DNA of 64,000 nt from Rapidithrix thailandica (GTDB taxonomy: Bacteria > Bacteroidota > Bacteroidia > Cytophagales > Flammeovirgaceae): assembly GCF_039710355.1 (NCBI RefSeq), contig NZ_JBDKWZ010000027.1:1-64000 (forward strand), written 5' to 3'. The notes under the pieces are model-generated. The model was not told where the DNA came from. It did not search any database and saw only the letters and a program-made list of their open reading frames with translations. Of the stretch, positions 34,772 to 44,014 are shown piece after piece; position 1 is the first letter of the stretch; each line of letters starts with the position of its first letter. Made by a program: the position numbers and the translations under genes.

Positions 34772-36172
34772 ATGAAAATGTTTTCAGCTGAAACTTATAA
34801 ACAACGCAGAGAAGGATTAAAAAAGCAACTATCCTCAGGAATTGTCTTATTCATGGGAAATGAAGAAGTAGGGATGAATTTTAAAGACAATGTATATCAT
34901 TTCCGCCAAGACAGTAGTTTTTTGTATTACTTCGGAATTGACGTTCCGGGTTTGGTCGGAATCATGGACCTAGACGAAGGTACCGAAATCATTTTTGGGA
35001 ATGAATTAAGTATAGACGATATTGTATGGACCGGTCCCTTACCCACCATTGCCGAGTTGGCCGCAAACGCAGGGGTGAGTCAAACCCGTCCGACGACTCA
35101 TATCGAAGAAATATTGAAGACGGCAAAAGCACAACAACGAACTATCCACTTTTTGCCTCCTTACCGCTCTGTCAACAAACAGAAAATCCAAGCTTGGTTG
35201 GAAATCCACCCGGAACAACAAGCACAAGAAGCTTCTGTAGAATTGATCAAAGCGGTAGTGGCCCAGAGAGAAATCAAGTCAGAAGAAGAACTGCAAGAAA
35301 TTGATAAAGCCGTCAATATTACCTCGGAGATGCACCTGACGGCCATGAAGGGAGCAAAGCCGGGGTTAATCGAATCACAACTGACCGGATTAGTGCATGG
35401 GAAAGCTATCAGTGGAGGAGGAGATTTGTCATTTCCGATTATCTTAACAGTGAACGGACAGGTGTTGCACAATCATTACCATGGCAATACACTGAAGGAA
35501 GGGCAAATGGTGCTTTGTGATTGTGGAGCGGAAGCCCCCTCACATTATGCCGGGGATATGACCCGTACCTTTCCGGTAGGCAAGCAGTTTACCGAACGGC
35601 AGCGTGAGTTGTATCAGATTGTCATTGATGCACATGAAGCAGCGGTCGCGGCATTGAAACCGGGAGTCCGATTTAAAGATATTCACTTACTTGCTTGCAA
35701 AACCCTGGCCGAAGGGTTAAAAGGCGTTGGTTTGATGAAAGGGGATGTGGAAGAAGCTGTCAACCAAGGGGCACACACACTCTTTTTCCAATGCGGATTG
35801 GGGCATATGATGGGACTGGACGTACACGATATGGAAGATTTGGGTGAACAATACGTAGGATATGATGAATCACTGAAAAAGAGTACCGAATTTGGTTTGA
35901 AGTCCTTGCGTTTGGGTAAGGCTTTACAAAAAGGCTTTGTGGTTACAGTGGAACCTGGTATTTATATGATTCCGGAATTGATTGATATGTGGAAAAGTGA
36001 AGGGAAATATGCTGATTTTGTCAATTACGATAAAGTGGAGACATATAAAGATTTTGGCGGTATTCGTGTAGAAGAGGATTTTGTGATTACCGGCAACGGA
36101 GCAGACCTATTGGGTACTCCGGTAGCAAAGTCTGTCAGTGAGGTGGAAGCTGTCCGGGCATCCAGTTTTTAA
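34772..36172 (+). CDS. M24 Xaa-Pro aminopeptidase (aminopeptidase P)
   Basis: The 466-residue protein has an N-terminal creatinase-like domain (about 1-170) and a C-terminal pita-bread metallopeptidase domain. Metal ligands are visible: DCGAEAPSHYAGDMTRTFPV (two Asp), CGLGHMMGLDVHDMEDLG (His), VEPGIYMIPELID (Glu) and GGIRVEEDFVITG (Glu). It cleaves N-terminal residues followed by proline. It is cytosolic and monocistronic, ending before a bidirectional terminator. Confidence 0.93.
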   Translation: MKMFSAETYKQRREGLKKQLSSGIVLFMGNEEVGMNFKDNVYHFRQDSSFLYYFGIDVPGLVGIMDLDEGTEIIFGNELSIDDIVWTGPLPTIAELAANAGVSQTRPTTHIEEILKTAKAQQRTIHFLPPYRSVNKQKIQAWLEIHPEQQAQEASVELIKAVVAQREIKSEEELQEIDKAVNITSEMHLTAMKGAKPGLIESQLTGLVHGKAISGGGDLSFPIILTVNGQVLHNHYHGNTLKEGQMVLCDCGAEAPSHYAGDMTRTFPVGKQFTERQRELYQIVIDAHEAAVAALKPGVRFKDIHLLACKTLAEGLKGVGLMKGDVEEAVNQGAHTLFFQCGLGHMMGLDVHDMEDLGEQYVGYDESLKKSTEFGLKSLRLGKALQKGFVVTVEPGIYMIPELIDMWKSEGKYADFVNYDKVETYKDFGGIRVEEDFVITGNGADLLGTPVAKSVSEVEAVRASSF

Positions 36173-36181
36173 GATCGTTTC

Positions 36182-36228
36182 AAATCAGGAATTACGAAGG
36201 CATTTGTATGGTTCGTAATTCCTGATTT
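36182..36228. terminator. Bidirectional terminator hairpin
   Basis: Perfect 17-bp inverted repeat AAATCAGGAATTACGAA and complement, then T-rich, between convergent peptidase and cheB. Confidence 0.85.
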
Positions 36229-36239
36229 CTTTTATTTTT

Positions 36240-37319
36240 TTAATCCCTTACTTCTTCCTGATTTACCTGGATCAAAACGTCTTCTGCAATTTGTTCCAAA
36301 GGTAAAACCGTACAAGCAGCACCTTTTTCAATCGCTTTTTTAGGCATTCCGAATACTACACACGATTTTTCATCCTGTGCAATCGTATAGGCACCTGCTT
36401 CCCGCATTTCCCACAAACCCTGTGCGCCATCGCTTCCCATACCGGTCATGATTACGCCAATGGCATTGGGGCCGGCATGATGCGCAACAGACTTAAAAAG
36501 CACATCTACCGCCGGACGGTGCCGGTTTACCAATTCCCCAGCAAAAATTTTTACTTTGTATTGATTGCCAATCCGGAACAAAGACATATGGAAATTTCCC
36601 GGAGCAATAAGAGCTGTTCCAGGCAATACCTGGTCATCGTTTTCTGCTTCTTTTACAGAGATACGGCAAATTTCATTTAACCGGTCGGCAAAACTTTTGG
36701 TGAATTTCTCCGGCATATGTTGTACAATGACAACTCCTGGTGAATGCTCGTCCAGACTTTGTAAGAAAAGCTTTAAGGCATCCGTACCGCCCGTAGAAGC
36801 GCCTACAGCCACTACTTTGTTATGAGTGATCAGGGTGGTAGGCCTTTTTACCGGAGAAAATGTCCGTTTTGCGGAAGCCGTTTGTACCGTTTTGCGAACC
36901 CTTGCCTCTTTGAGTTTGGCCATGGCTGCCGAACGGATGGTATCCGTAATTTTGATTCTTGATTCTTCCAATAACTTCTTAGAATCCATTTGAGGCTTGG
37001 TGATGACCTCTACCGCTCCTAATTCGATGGCTTTTAAGGCCAAAGCCGTACCTCTTTGCGTCAAACTAGTGATAATGACGACTGGGATAGGGGCCTGTTT
37101 CATGAGTTTCTTTAGGAAAGTCAAACCGTCCATACGGGGCATTTCTATGTCCAGGGTAATGACATCGGGCTTTTCTCTAGTAATTTTTTGAGCCGCGAAA
37201 TACGGGTCCATAGCCGTACCGATCACTTTTATATCGGACTCACTTTCCAATAAAGTGCGTAGGGTTTGACGGAACAAGGCGGAATCGTCAACAATCAGTA
37301 CTTTTACTCGGGGATCCAT
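36240..37319 (-). CDS. cheB: CheB, response regulator methylesterase
   Basis: CheB demethylates glutamate residues of chemoreceptors. The 359-residue protein has a receiver domain (about 5-120: VLIVDDSALFRQTL; phosphorylated Asp57 in ITLDIEMPRMDGLTF) and a C-terminal methylesterase domain with Ser in VAVGASTGGTDALK, His in VIVQHMPEKFTK, and Asp in GMGSDGAQGLWEM. All catalytic residues are present. No cheR, cheA or chemoreceptor gene is adjacent, so it is an orphan cheB here. It is transcribed alone on the minus strand. Confidence 0.95.
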   Translation of the reverse strand: MDPRVKVLIVDDSALFRQTLRTLLESESDIKVIGTAMDPYFAAQKITREKPDVITLDIEMPRMDGLTFLKKLMKQAPIPVVIITSLTQRGTALALKAIELGAVEVITKPQMDSKKLLEESRIKITDTIRSAAMAKLKEARVRKTVQTASAKRTFSPVKRPTTLITHNKVVAVGASTGGTDALKLFLQSLDEHSPGVVIVQHMPEKFTKSFADRLNEICRISVKEAENDDQVLPGTALIAPGNFHMSLFRIGNQYKVKIFAGELVNRHRPAVDVLFKSVAHHAGPNAIGVIMTGMGSDGAQGLWEMREAGAYTIAQDEKSCVVFGMPKKAIEKGAACTVLPLEQIAEDVLIQVNQEEVRD

Positions 37320-37777
37320 GATCTGTATAATGCAAAAAAATTAGATTACAAACGTCTTTTACAAGCGTTTTTGATTATTTATTATCGTCCTCTTTTGCAG
37401 TAAGAGGTAAAAAAATACTTTTGTACTTTTCTTGTTTAGTAAACTTTTGCTTCTTGGTTTTCAAACATTTTGTGCACGAAAACACAAGGCGAGAAAGTTC
37501 ATTTTCAACGTTCCATCCATTCATGATATTTTGGAAAAAAAGAATTCATTTTTCAGTCAAAAAAGTAGATTGTAGATAACACCTTCGTAAACAAATATTT
37601 ATGATAACTTGAAGAAAAAGCGATGACAGGTTTATACATTACAAAAAAACTCTTCAAGGTTTTCGGATTGATCATTTAATGTCAAAACCTTGAAGAGTTA
37701 GAGCGAACTTTAATTCTTTAGAATATGCTTAAAACTCGTTTTTAATGCAGTCCCAAAGATAAAATCTAAACATGCTC
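37320..37777. other. Spacer with two hairpins
   Basis: 458 bp between the cheB start and the end of the dipeptidase gene. It holds two inverted repeats (37648-37699 and 37718-37780) and no gene. Confidence 0.5.
37648..37699. terminator. Perfect 16-bp inverted repeat
   Basis: AACTCTTCAAGGTTTT and its complement around a 20-nt loop. Possible terminator of the dipeptidase operon. Confidence 0.6.
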
Positions 37778-37780
37778 TTA
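37718..37780. repeat. CATGTTTAAA hairpin family, copy 3
   Basis: Imperfect inverted repeat, TTAGAATATGCTTAAAACTC left and ATCTAAACATGCTCT right, just past the dipeptidase stop. Confidence 0.55.
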
Positions 37781-38863
37781 TTCCCAGACTTCTTCCAAAA
37801 ACCGTAGAAAGTTTTTATACATGATGTTCTCAATATCCTTTTCTGAATACCCCCTTTGGCTTAACATTGCCGGAAGCTTTTGAAGGTCGGCAATGGTATC
37901 CAGGTCGTAAGGAGTTTGTTCTTTGCCAAAAGCTCCGTCCAGGTCGGTACCGATACCCGCATGAAGTGAGTTTCCGGCCAGCTGGCAAATATGATCGATA
38001 TTATTGACAGCAAGCTCCAACGTGACATTTTTTCCTTCCGGGGTAGATTCTCCCCGTATCCAATCGGGCACCATCATCCAGGCATCCAAGGCAATCCCGA
38101 TAACGGCCTTTCTTTCCAACAGGGCATGGATCATTTCATCACTGAACTGGCGGTTGTGGTCTACAAACTTGCGGCAGTTATTATGACTGGCCCAAACAGG
38201 TCCCCGGTAAATACCGATCGCTTCCCAAAAGCATTGATCACACAAATGTGTGGCGTCCAGAATCATATGGAGTTGATCCATTTCTTTTAATAATTCTTTG
38301 CCTTTTTGAGGTAAAGGGCCGGTAGAATCGGTGCCAAATGCATAAGCCCCGGGTCCGTAATGAGCGGGACCTAGAGCTCGTAATCCGTAGGCATATGCTC
38401 TGTGGAGATGGTCTAAAGTTACAATTGAATCGGCACCTTCTAAACTAAGAATATAGCCAATAGGTGTATTTTCAGGGTCCTCTTTCCACTGCTTCAGGTG
38501 TTTTTGCAAAGCTTTGGCATGGGTGATTTGCACCATTTGTCCGGTATCTTCCATTGCTTGGTACCAAGCCCATTGTCCTTGGGTTTGGGCCCAGGCCTGT
38601 TCTTGAGAGTGCCAACCGGGCAAGGGGTTGTTGCGGTCTACGTACCGGGCAATTTGCGTAGCAACACAAATACCAATATTCCCTTCGCGCATGGCAGGGA
38701 AGGAAACCGTGCCTTTTGCCCTGTCGGGTTTGTCATTCATTCCTCTTTCACTTTCACGGATTTCGTCCACGGACCAGCGCAAATCCCTGTTCCATTCCAT
38801 GGCATTCATGGATAAGTCAAGGTGCGCGTCAAATATGAGTAATTTATCAGATGATGAATTCAT
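37778..38863 (-). CDS. M19 renal dipeptidase-like enzyme
   Basis: The 361-residue protein has FDAHLDLSMNAMEW (H-x-D metal ligands), ILSLEGADSI (bridging Glu), 'MILDATHLCDQCFWEAI' and 'VWASHNNCRKF' (His ligands), and 'HAGIGTDLDGAFGKEQTPYD'. These are the zinc ligands of membrane/renal dipeptidases, which also accept D-amino acids at the C-terminal position. It lacks a signal peptide. It is the last gene of a four-gene operon with a D-threonine aldolase-like gene 3 nt upstream. Confidence 0.9.
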   Translation of the reverse strand: MNSSSDKLLIFDAHLDLSMNAMEWNRDLRWSVDEIRESERGMNDKPDRAKGTVSFPAMREGNIGICVATQIARYVDRNNPLPGWHSQEQAWAQTQGQWAWYQAMEDTGQMVQITHAKALQKHLKQWKEDPENTPIGYILSLEGADSIVTLDHLHRAYAYGLRALGPAHYGPGAYAFGTDSTGPLPQKGKELLKEMDQLHMILDATHLCDQCFWEAIGIYRGPVWASHNNCRKFVDHNRQFSDEMIHALLERKAVIGIALDAWMMVPDWIRGESTPEGKNVTLELAVNNIDHICQLAGNSLHAGIGTDLDGAFGKEQTPYDLDTIADLQKLPAMLSQRGYSEKDIENIMYKNFLRFLEEVWE

Positions 38864-38866
38864 TTT

Positions 38867-39997
38867 CTACTGTTTATTCATTTTGTTAATCTGGGAATAG
38901 AGCCTGTTTCGGGCTTTTACTTGCCATTTTCCCACCACTTGGGAATTTTCCATTACATAGACTTCTTCATGCAAAGCCATTGTCGGGCAAATATGGATGG
39001 GGTAACCCGGTATAACCTGGTTCACGGAAATCTCCTGAGCATTTTCTACGGAAATAACCATATGCTCCTCACTATGATTGAGAAATTGGACATTTTCCAA
39101 GCCGGGAAAATATATCCGGGGATGGGGCATTTCGGCCGCCAGAGCTTTGTACCCTATATCCAGGCAGAGCAGATGAGGAGCGGGCTTGCTGACAACCCGG
39201 GTTAACAACACTGCTGCAATTTGAAAATCCAGGTCGGGAAAGCTGTTGGCATAGCCCCAATCCCAGAGTAGAGGGGTTCCCGGACTGAGCTTTCTCGATG
39301 GGTCTTCGGCATGGATGGGAAAAGTGGGTGTTCCCCCACAAACCACTTCTTCCAATGGAATTTTTTCTTTATCCAACTGCTCCATTAAATCCTGTACGGG
39401 TTGAAAGGCCTGTTGACAAGCCTCTTTCCGTTTTTGGAAAGAAGCTTGGTGCAAATGACCGTCATAGATATGGAGGCCTTTGAAATGTAATTCGGGAGAG
39501 AGGTGGAGAAAGCGGCAGAGCTCCAAAGCGTCCTTGCCTGGTGGAGTTCCTGTCCGGTGCATGCCGTTGTCAATATCTACAAAGACGGCAATTTGTCCGG
39601 TAACCTCTTGGGTCTTTTCTACTAACACTTTGCCGATGTCGAGGTGGTCTGCTGTCAGTGAAAAACGGACATTGGGAAACGCCTTTACCAATTCTACAAA
39701 GATATCCAAGGCCGGTCCCACAAGAGGGTAAGCGATCAAAATATCCTTTCCTCCGGCCTCTGCTACCATTTTTGCTTCTGCGAGGGTAGCACATTTAAAG
39801 GACGAAATGCCAGCCTCCAATTGCAGTTGAATGATCTGTGGAAGCTTATACGTTTTTACATGTGGCCTTAACCGCTCAGGAGATGCTGCAATTTGTACCA
39901 TCCTTCGTATATTTTCCCGTATTCGAGCGGGCGACAACAAGATTGCCGGAGTAAGTAAGTCCTGAAGTTGACCGGTTTGGTACCAAGGGGTATTCAT
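38867..39997 (-). CDS. D-threonine aldolase-like PLP enzyme (alanine racemase fold)
   Basis: The 376-residue protein has the fold-III PLP site in RLRPHVKTYKLPQIIQLQLE (the Lys in HVKTYK) and IAVFVDIDNGMHRTG, FKGLHIYDGHLHQ, 'VVCGGTPTFPIHAED'. Family members cleave D-threonine and related beta-hydroxy-D-amino acids to an aldehyde and glycine, using PLP and a divalent metal. It is translationally close to the dipeptidase (3 nt) and follows the RidA gene (12 nt), so an operon is likely. Confidence 0.9.
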   Translation of the reverse strand: MNTPWYQTGQLQDLLTPAILLSPARIRENIRRMVQIAASPERLRPHVKTYKLPQIIQLQLEAGISSFKCATLAEAKMVAEAGGKDILIAYPLVGPALDIFVELVKAFPNVRFSLTADHLDIGKVLVEKTQEVTGQIAVFVDIDNGMHRTGTPPGKDALELCRFLHLSPELHFKGLHIYDGHLHQASFQKRKEACQQAFQPVQDLMEQLDKEKIPLEEVVCGGTPTFPIHAEDPSRKLSPGTPLLWDWGYANSFPDLDFQIAAVLLTRVVSKPAPHLLCLDIGYKALAAEMPHPRIYFPGLENVQFLNHSEEHMVISVENAQEISVNQVIPGYPIHICPTMALHEEVYVMENSQVVGKWQVKARNRLYSQINKMNKQ

Positions 39998-40009
39998 AAA
40001 ACGGATTTT

Positions 40010-40471
40010 TTAATACAATTCAAAAATGGCCTCTACTTCTACCGCAATATTTCCCGGAAGGGACATCCCCACCGCACTTCTGGCCCCTTTGCCAAATTCT
40101 TCACCGAATACGTCTACCATCAGGCTGCTAAAGCCATTGATGACTTGCGGGTGTTGTTCAAATTCCGGATAGCAATTGACCATACCCAGCGTTTTGATGA
40201 GGCGCTTTATTTTATCCAAACTTTCGATTTGATTTTTGATCGTAGATAACATGGTAAGTCCTACTTGTCTGGCAGCGGCTTGCCCTTCTTCCATACTCAG
40301 GTCTTTGGCCACTTTGCCTGTAATGAGAGAGCTGTCATTTTGTACGGGGCCTTGTCCGGAGACATACAAATATTTCCCGGTAATGACGACCGGGTGATAA
40401 ATTCCGCCAAGTGGTGGAGCAGGGGGTAAAATCAATCCTAAGGCTTTAATTTGTTCTTCGGGTTTCATCAT
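40010..40471 (-). CDS. RidA family protein
   Basis: The 153-residue protein has the RidA/YjgF layout: YLYVSGQGPVQNDSSLITGK, AARQVGLTMLSTIKNQIESL, 'KRLIKTLGMVNCYPEF', and 'GKGARSAVGMSLPGNIAVEVEAIFEL', with the catalytic Arg in the GARSAVG loop. RidA hydrolyses enamines/imines formed by PLP enzymes such as threonine or serine dehydratases, so it fits an operon with a PLP enzyme. Confidence 0.92.
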   Translation of the reverse strand: MMKPEEQIKALGLILPPAPPLGGIYHPVVITGKYLYVSGQGPVQNDSSLITGKVAKDLSMEEGQAAARQVGLTMLSTIKNQIESLDKIKRLIKTLGMVNCYPEFEQHPQVINGFSSLMVDVFGEEFGKGARSAVGMSLPGNIAVEVEAIFELY

Positions 40472-40506
40472 TTTTCGTTTTAAAGGTTATACTAGCATCC
40501 GTTTTA

Positions 40507-40539
40507 AGACCTTCCAGGTTTTCAAAATTTGGAAGGCCT
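40507..40539. repeat. 33-nt palindrome, copy 3
   Basis: AGACCTTCCAGGTTTT then an imperfect complement ending GGAAGGCCT, between the RidA start and the GntP stop. It lies inside the operon, so it may modulate rather than end transcription. Confidence 0.75.
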
Positions 40540-40544
40540 TTCAA

Positions 40545-41861
40545 TTATACAAACACACTTAAAGTCATCACTCCGGCCAGACCAATTAGAGAAACCATGG
40601 TTTCCATTACTGTCCAGGTAGACAAGGTATCTTTGATCGACAAGTTGAAATATTCTTTAAACATCCAAAACCCTCCATCGTTGACATGAGAAAGCATCAA
40701 GCTACCCGAGCCAATGGCCAGCACCATTAACTCCCGGGAAACTTCGGTGCCTTCTACCATGGGGAACATGATGCCGGCTGCTGTTAACCCGGATACCGTA
40801 GCAGAGCCTACGCATACACGGATCACCGCCGTAATCATCCAGGCCAGGAATAAGGGAGACAGGGCCGTTCCTTTTAAAAGCGCTCCGATATAATCGCTCA
40901 CTCCACTCTGTACCAACACCTCTTTGAGCGAACCGGCCCCGGCAATGATCAACAACACCATGGTGATGCTGGAGACGGCATGAGCCAGGTCGTCCATCAA
41001 CGGCTTCATTTTATAGCCTCTCCGTAGTCCCAAGAAGATAAGTGCCACCAATACCGAAAGAAGCATGGCAAAGGCGGGGTTTCCTACGGATTTCAGGATT
41101 TGAAAAATCATACTTTCAGAAGGCAAATACATGGTAGCAATACCCGAAAGGCCTATCAGAATGACCGGAAGCAAGCCGCAAAACAAACTTAGATCCATCG
41201 AGGGGAGGTCTTTCTCTTCTACAGGTTCCGCTTTAAAAAAGTCTTCCAGCGGTTTTGCCCGGTATTTTTTCATCCGGGGCGACATTACCGGTCCGGCGAT
41301 AACGATGGCCGGAATGGCGATGATGATTCCGTAAATTAAGGTTTTTCCAATGTCTGCTTTGAACATATCGGCAATGGCAGTGGGGGCCGGATGGGGAGGT
41401 AAGTATCCGTGCGTGACGGATAATGAGGCCAACATGGGCACCCCTACATATAATAAAGGCAAACCGGTATTGGCCGCTACGGTGAAGGCCAAAGGCACCA
41501 ATATTACAAAGCCCACAGAGTAAAACATGGGAATTCCCACGACAAAGCCTGTAATCATGAGCGCCCAGTGAACTTGCTTGAGGCCAAACAAGCGAACCAG
41601 GTTTGTGGTGATGCGCTGAGCCGCTCCGCTTTCCGCTACGATTTTGCCCAACATGGCACCAAAGCCCAGAATTAATACCAAAGAGCTGAGAGTACTGCCA
41701 ATGCCTGTTTGAATGGCATCGATGGTACCTTCAAAAGGCAAGCCTTGGGCCAAGCCTACAAAAATCGAGACTAAAACAAAAGAGATGAATGCATTGAGTT
41801 TGCAAACAGTAATTAACAACAGAAGTAGCAAGACTCCTGTCAAAACAATGATGAGAGGCAT
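40545..41861 (-). CDS. GntP family permease
   Basis: The protein has about 438 residues from MPLIIVLTGVLLLLLLIT; the in-frame extension upstream to 42083 is hydrophilic and unlike the family, so I start at 41861. About 12 membrane segments are visible, with ILVPLAFTVAANTGLPLLYV, 'HGYLPPHPAPTAIADMF' (the GntP P-P-H-P-x-P-T motif) and 'VGSATVSGLTAAGIMFP'. GntP/GntT proteins import gluconate or other hydroxy acids and some relatives import D-serine. With the aldolase, dipeptidase and RidA it suggests uptake and use of D-beta-hydroxy amino acids. It is the first gene of the unit. Confidence 0.88.
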   Translation of the reverse strand: MPLIIVLTGVLLLLLLITVCKLNAFISFVLVSIFVGLAQGLPFEGTIDAIQTGIGSTLSSLVLILGFGAMLGKIVAESGAAQRITTNLVRLFGLKQVHWALMITGFVVGIPMFYSVGFVILVPLAFTVAANTGLPLLYVGVPMLASLSVTHGYLPPHPAPTAIADMFKADIGKTLIYGIIIAIPAIVIAGPVMSPRMKKYRAKPLEDFFKAEPVEEKDLPSMDLSLFCGLLPVILIGLSGIATMYLPSESMIFQILKSVGNPAFAMLLSVLVALIFLGLRRGYKMKPLMDDLAHAVSSITMVLLIIAGAGSLKEVLVQSGVSDYIGALLKGTALSPLFLAWMITAVIRVCVGSATVSGLTAAGIMFPMVEGTEVSRELMVLAIGSGSLMLSHVNDGGFWMFKEYFNLSIKDTLSTWTVMETMVSLIGLAGVMTLSVFV

Positions 41862-42123
41862 AATTTTAGGAGTTAGTGTTTTCCTGTTTTTGAAACAGGG
41901 GCAGTAGAACTTTTTTTCATTTTCGTAAATGAAAGATACAAAACAATACGGAAGATCTTCATAATCAAGTAAATAATTTTTTGATCCGGCATGGGCGAGC
42001 AATGACATTGACCTGCTGAGATAGAATAGGAACGTGACTTGGAAGTGTTTGCATTTTGCAGATGGCAAATGGTATTCGAACAAGGAGTTGTGTCAAGGTA
42101 ACAAGCTATTTGTAAAAATTAAC

Positions 42124-42131
42124 TAACTTTG
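42124..42131 (+). promoter_or_regulatory. Putative -7 box (TAACTTTG)
   Basis: A TAnnTTTG match just before the sigma-factor frame. It overlaps a possible TTG start at 42129, arguing for the later start at 42153. Confidence 0.4.
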
Positions 42132-42152
42132 GGGCTGAATAAACGTACACAT

Positions 42153-42770
42153 TTGAATCAGACAAATACCATCGCGATATATCAAACTGAATTACAGGCC
42201 ATAGCTGTGAAAATGCTCGGCTCCATAGTCGATGCGGAAGATATGGTGCAAGAAGCGTTTTTGAAGTGGCTCACTACCGATCATAGCAAAATCCATAACC
42301 CCAAGTCTTATTTGGTGAGGATCGTAACCAACAATTGCTTGAACTTTTTGAATTCGGCCCATCGCAAAAAAATCGATTTTTTTGATACTTTAAGTGCCCT
42401 GGACTTGCATTTTCAGCAATATGCCAAGGAACCGGAGGTAACGAAGATCGACCGGGAAAATGAAATATCGGTGGCCCTTGCGGTTATTCATAAAAAACTG
42501 CCTCCATTAGAAAAAGCCATTTACCTGTTGAGAGAAATTTTTGAATTTGATTATGAAGATCTGCAAGACCTGTTTGATAAGAAAAAAGACCATTGCCGTC
42601 AGCTCTTTTGTCGGGCGAAAGAAAAGCTGAACCAAGAAAAGAAAAAATTAAGCTTGCCCTTGCCCAAACAACATCAACTGATGAAGAATTTTAGTTTGGC
42701 TTGTAACCTGGGGCATTTGTCGGATTTTATCAACGAACTCTCTTTGGAAGTCCGGGTTAGCTTGGCTTGA
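42153..42770 (+). CDS. ECF sigma factor (SigJ-like)
   Basis: The protein has about 205 residues. Region 2 is LQAIAVKMLGSIVDAEDMVQ with 'EAFLKW' (core binding and -10 recognition); region 4 is LPPLEKAIYLLREIFEFDYE with 'DKKKDHCRQLFCRAKEKL' as recognition helix. No ATG precedes region 2; I chose TTG 42153 (MNQTNTIAIYQTEL), as an upstream TTG at 42129 falls in the putative promoter. No anti-sigma gene is adjacent. It faces away from the GntP operon. Confidence 0.8.
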   Translation: MNQTNTIAIYQTELQAIAVKMLGSIVDAEDMVQEAFLKWLTTDHSKIHNPKSYLVRIVTNNCLNFLNSAHRKKIDFFDTLSALDLHFQQYAKEPEVTKIDRENEISVALAVIHKKLPPLEKAIYLLREIFEFDYEDLQDLFDKKKDHCRQLFCRAKEKLNQEKKKLSLPLPKQHQLMKNFSLACNLGHLSDFINELSLEVRVSLA

Positions 42771-43080
42771 TTATGATTTACTCTCTCTTTGTACCTTCCC
42801 TCAAAAACCACCCATATAGTTTATTAATTAAACTTATTCATGAAGTTGTTTTAATTAATTTATTGAAAATAAACAATTTAGAGAATATTGTGTTGGACTT
42901 AGCACTGCCTGAAATTCAAAACTGTACTTTATATTAGAAATTTTTTTTTTCTTCTCGGAGGAAAAAAATATTGGAATCTGTCACAAATCAAAAATGACTT
43001 TGTCTTTAATAAAAAAACCTCTCCAAAATGGAGTGGTGTGTAATGTGGAAATTAATTTATAAAGGCCAAATAGATCAATA
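42771..43080. other. 310-bp spacer upstream of desaturase
   Basis: Very AT-rich. No gene and no clear promoter box. Confidence 0.4.
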
Positions 43081-43851
43081 ATGTTAGTAGTAATATCTTT
43101 TTTTGTTGCCCATTGGTATCTTTCATTGTTTTTTCAGACTTTCTTTTTACACCGGTATGCGGCACATAAGGCCTTTACCATGGGTAAATTTACCGAGAAA
43201 GTATTTTATGTGTTGACTTGGATTTTCCAAGGTTCCAACTACCTAAGTGCCTATGGATATGGCGTAATGCACCGGATGCACCATGCCTATGCCGACACTC
43301 CCAAAGACCCGCATTCGCCTAAATACGATGAAAGTATTTGGAAGATGATGTGGAAAACCAAAACGACCTATTCTGCTTTGGTGAGCAGGGAATTGGAAGT
43401 AGATAAGCGCTTTACCGAAGGGGTGCCTGATTGGCCGGCTTTCGATAAGATTGCACGCTCATGGGTTTCCCGTTTATTCTGGGCAATTTGCTATGTTGCG
43501 GTATACGTACAGTTTGCTACCGAATGGTGGTTATGGTTATTGTTACCGATACAATTCCTGATGTCACCGGTACATGGAGCGATCATCAACTGGTTTGCTC
43601 ATAAATACGGGTACATCAATTTCAAAGTAGGGGATACCTCTAAAAATTTCCTACCTTTTGACTTCTTGATGATGGGAGAGAGCTATCATAACAATCACCA
43701 TAAACACGGAAACCGTGCGAATTTCGGTGGGGTGAGATGGCATGAAATCGACCCGACCTATATTGCCATTTATGTATTTGACAAATTGGGCATTATCAAG
43801 TTGAAGAAGCAAGCCGAAGTCAAGATGGATAGAGTAGAAAAAGCAGCCTAA
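43081..43851 (+). CDS. Acyl-CoA / fatty acid desaturase
   Basis: The 256-residue membrane enzyme has three histidine boxes: HRYAAHK, HRMHHAYAD and HNNHHKHG, which hold the di-iron centre, plus about four membrane helices. It introduces a double bond into acyl chains, usually at Delta9. The length is at the short end, typical of the Bacteroidota branch. It is monocistronic and followed by a perfect terminator. Confidence 0.93.
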   Translation: MLVVISFFVAHWYLSLFFQTFFLHRYAAHKAFTMGKFTEKVFYVLTWIFQGSNYLSAYGYGVMHRMHHAYADTPKDPHSPKYDESIWKMMWKTKTTYSALVSRELEVDKRFTEGVPDWPAFDKIARSWVSRLFWAICYVAVYVQFATEWWLWLLLPIQFLMSPVHGAIINWFAHKYGYINFKVGDTSKNFLPFDFLMMGESYHNNHHKHGNRANFGGVRWHEIDPTYIAIYVFDKLGIIKLKKQAEVKMDRVEKAA

Positions 43852-43861
43852 AGGCAAAAAC

Positions 43862-43907
43862 ATACAAAAAGGGATGGACTGATTTAACAGCCCATCCCTT
43901 TTTGTAT
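43862..43907. terminator. Terminator after desaturase
   Basis: Perfect 16-bp inverted repeat ATACAAAAAGGGATGG and complement with T run, 10 nt after the stop. Confidence 0.85.
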
Positions 43908-43958
43908 AAAAAGATTAAGAATACAGTTTTGCAATGTATCCATTATTCAATAAAAAAT

Positions 43959-43991
43959 AGCCCTGGCAGGTTTCAAAAACCTGCCAGGGCT
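43959..43991. repeat. 33-nt palindrome, copy 4
   Basis: AGCCCTGGCAGGTTT and complement; lies between convergent desaturase and cyclophilin genes. Confidence 0.8.
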
Positions 43992-44014
43992 TTAAGGTCA
44001 GAGACTTAATTGTA

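Noticed and set aside
42129..42152. TTG at 42129 as start of the sigma factor
   Set aside because: It overlaps a TAnnTTTG box; the TTG at 42153 gives a length nearer to the family.
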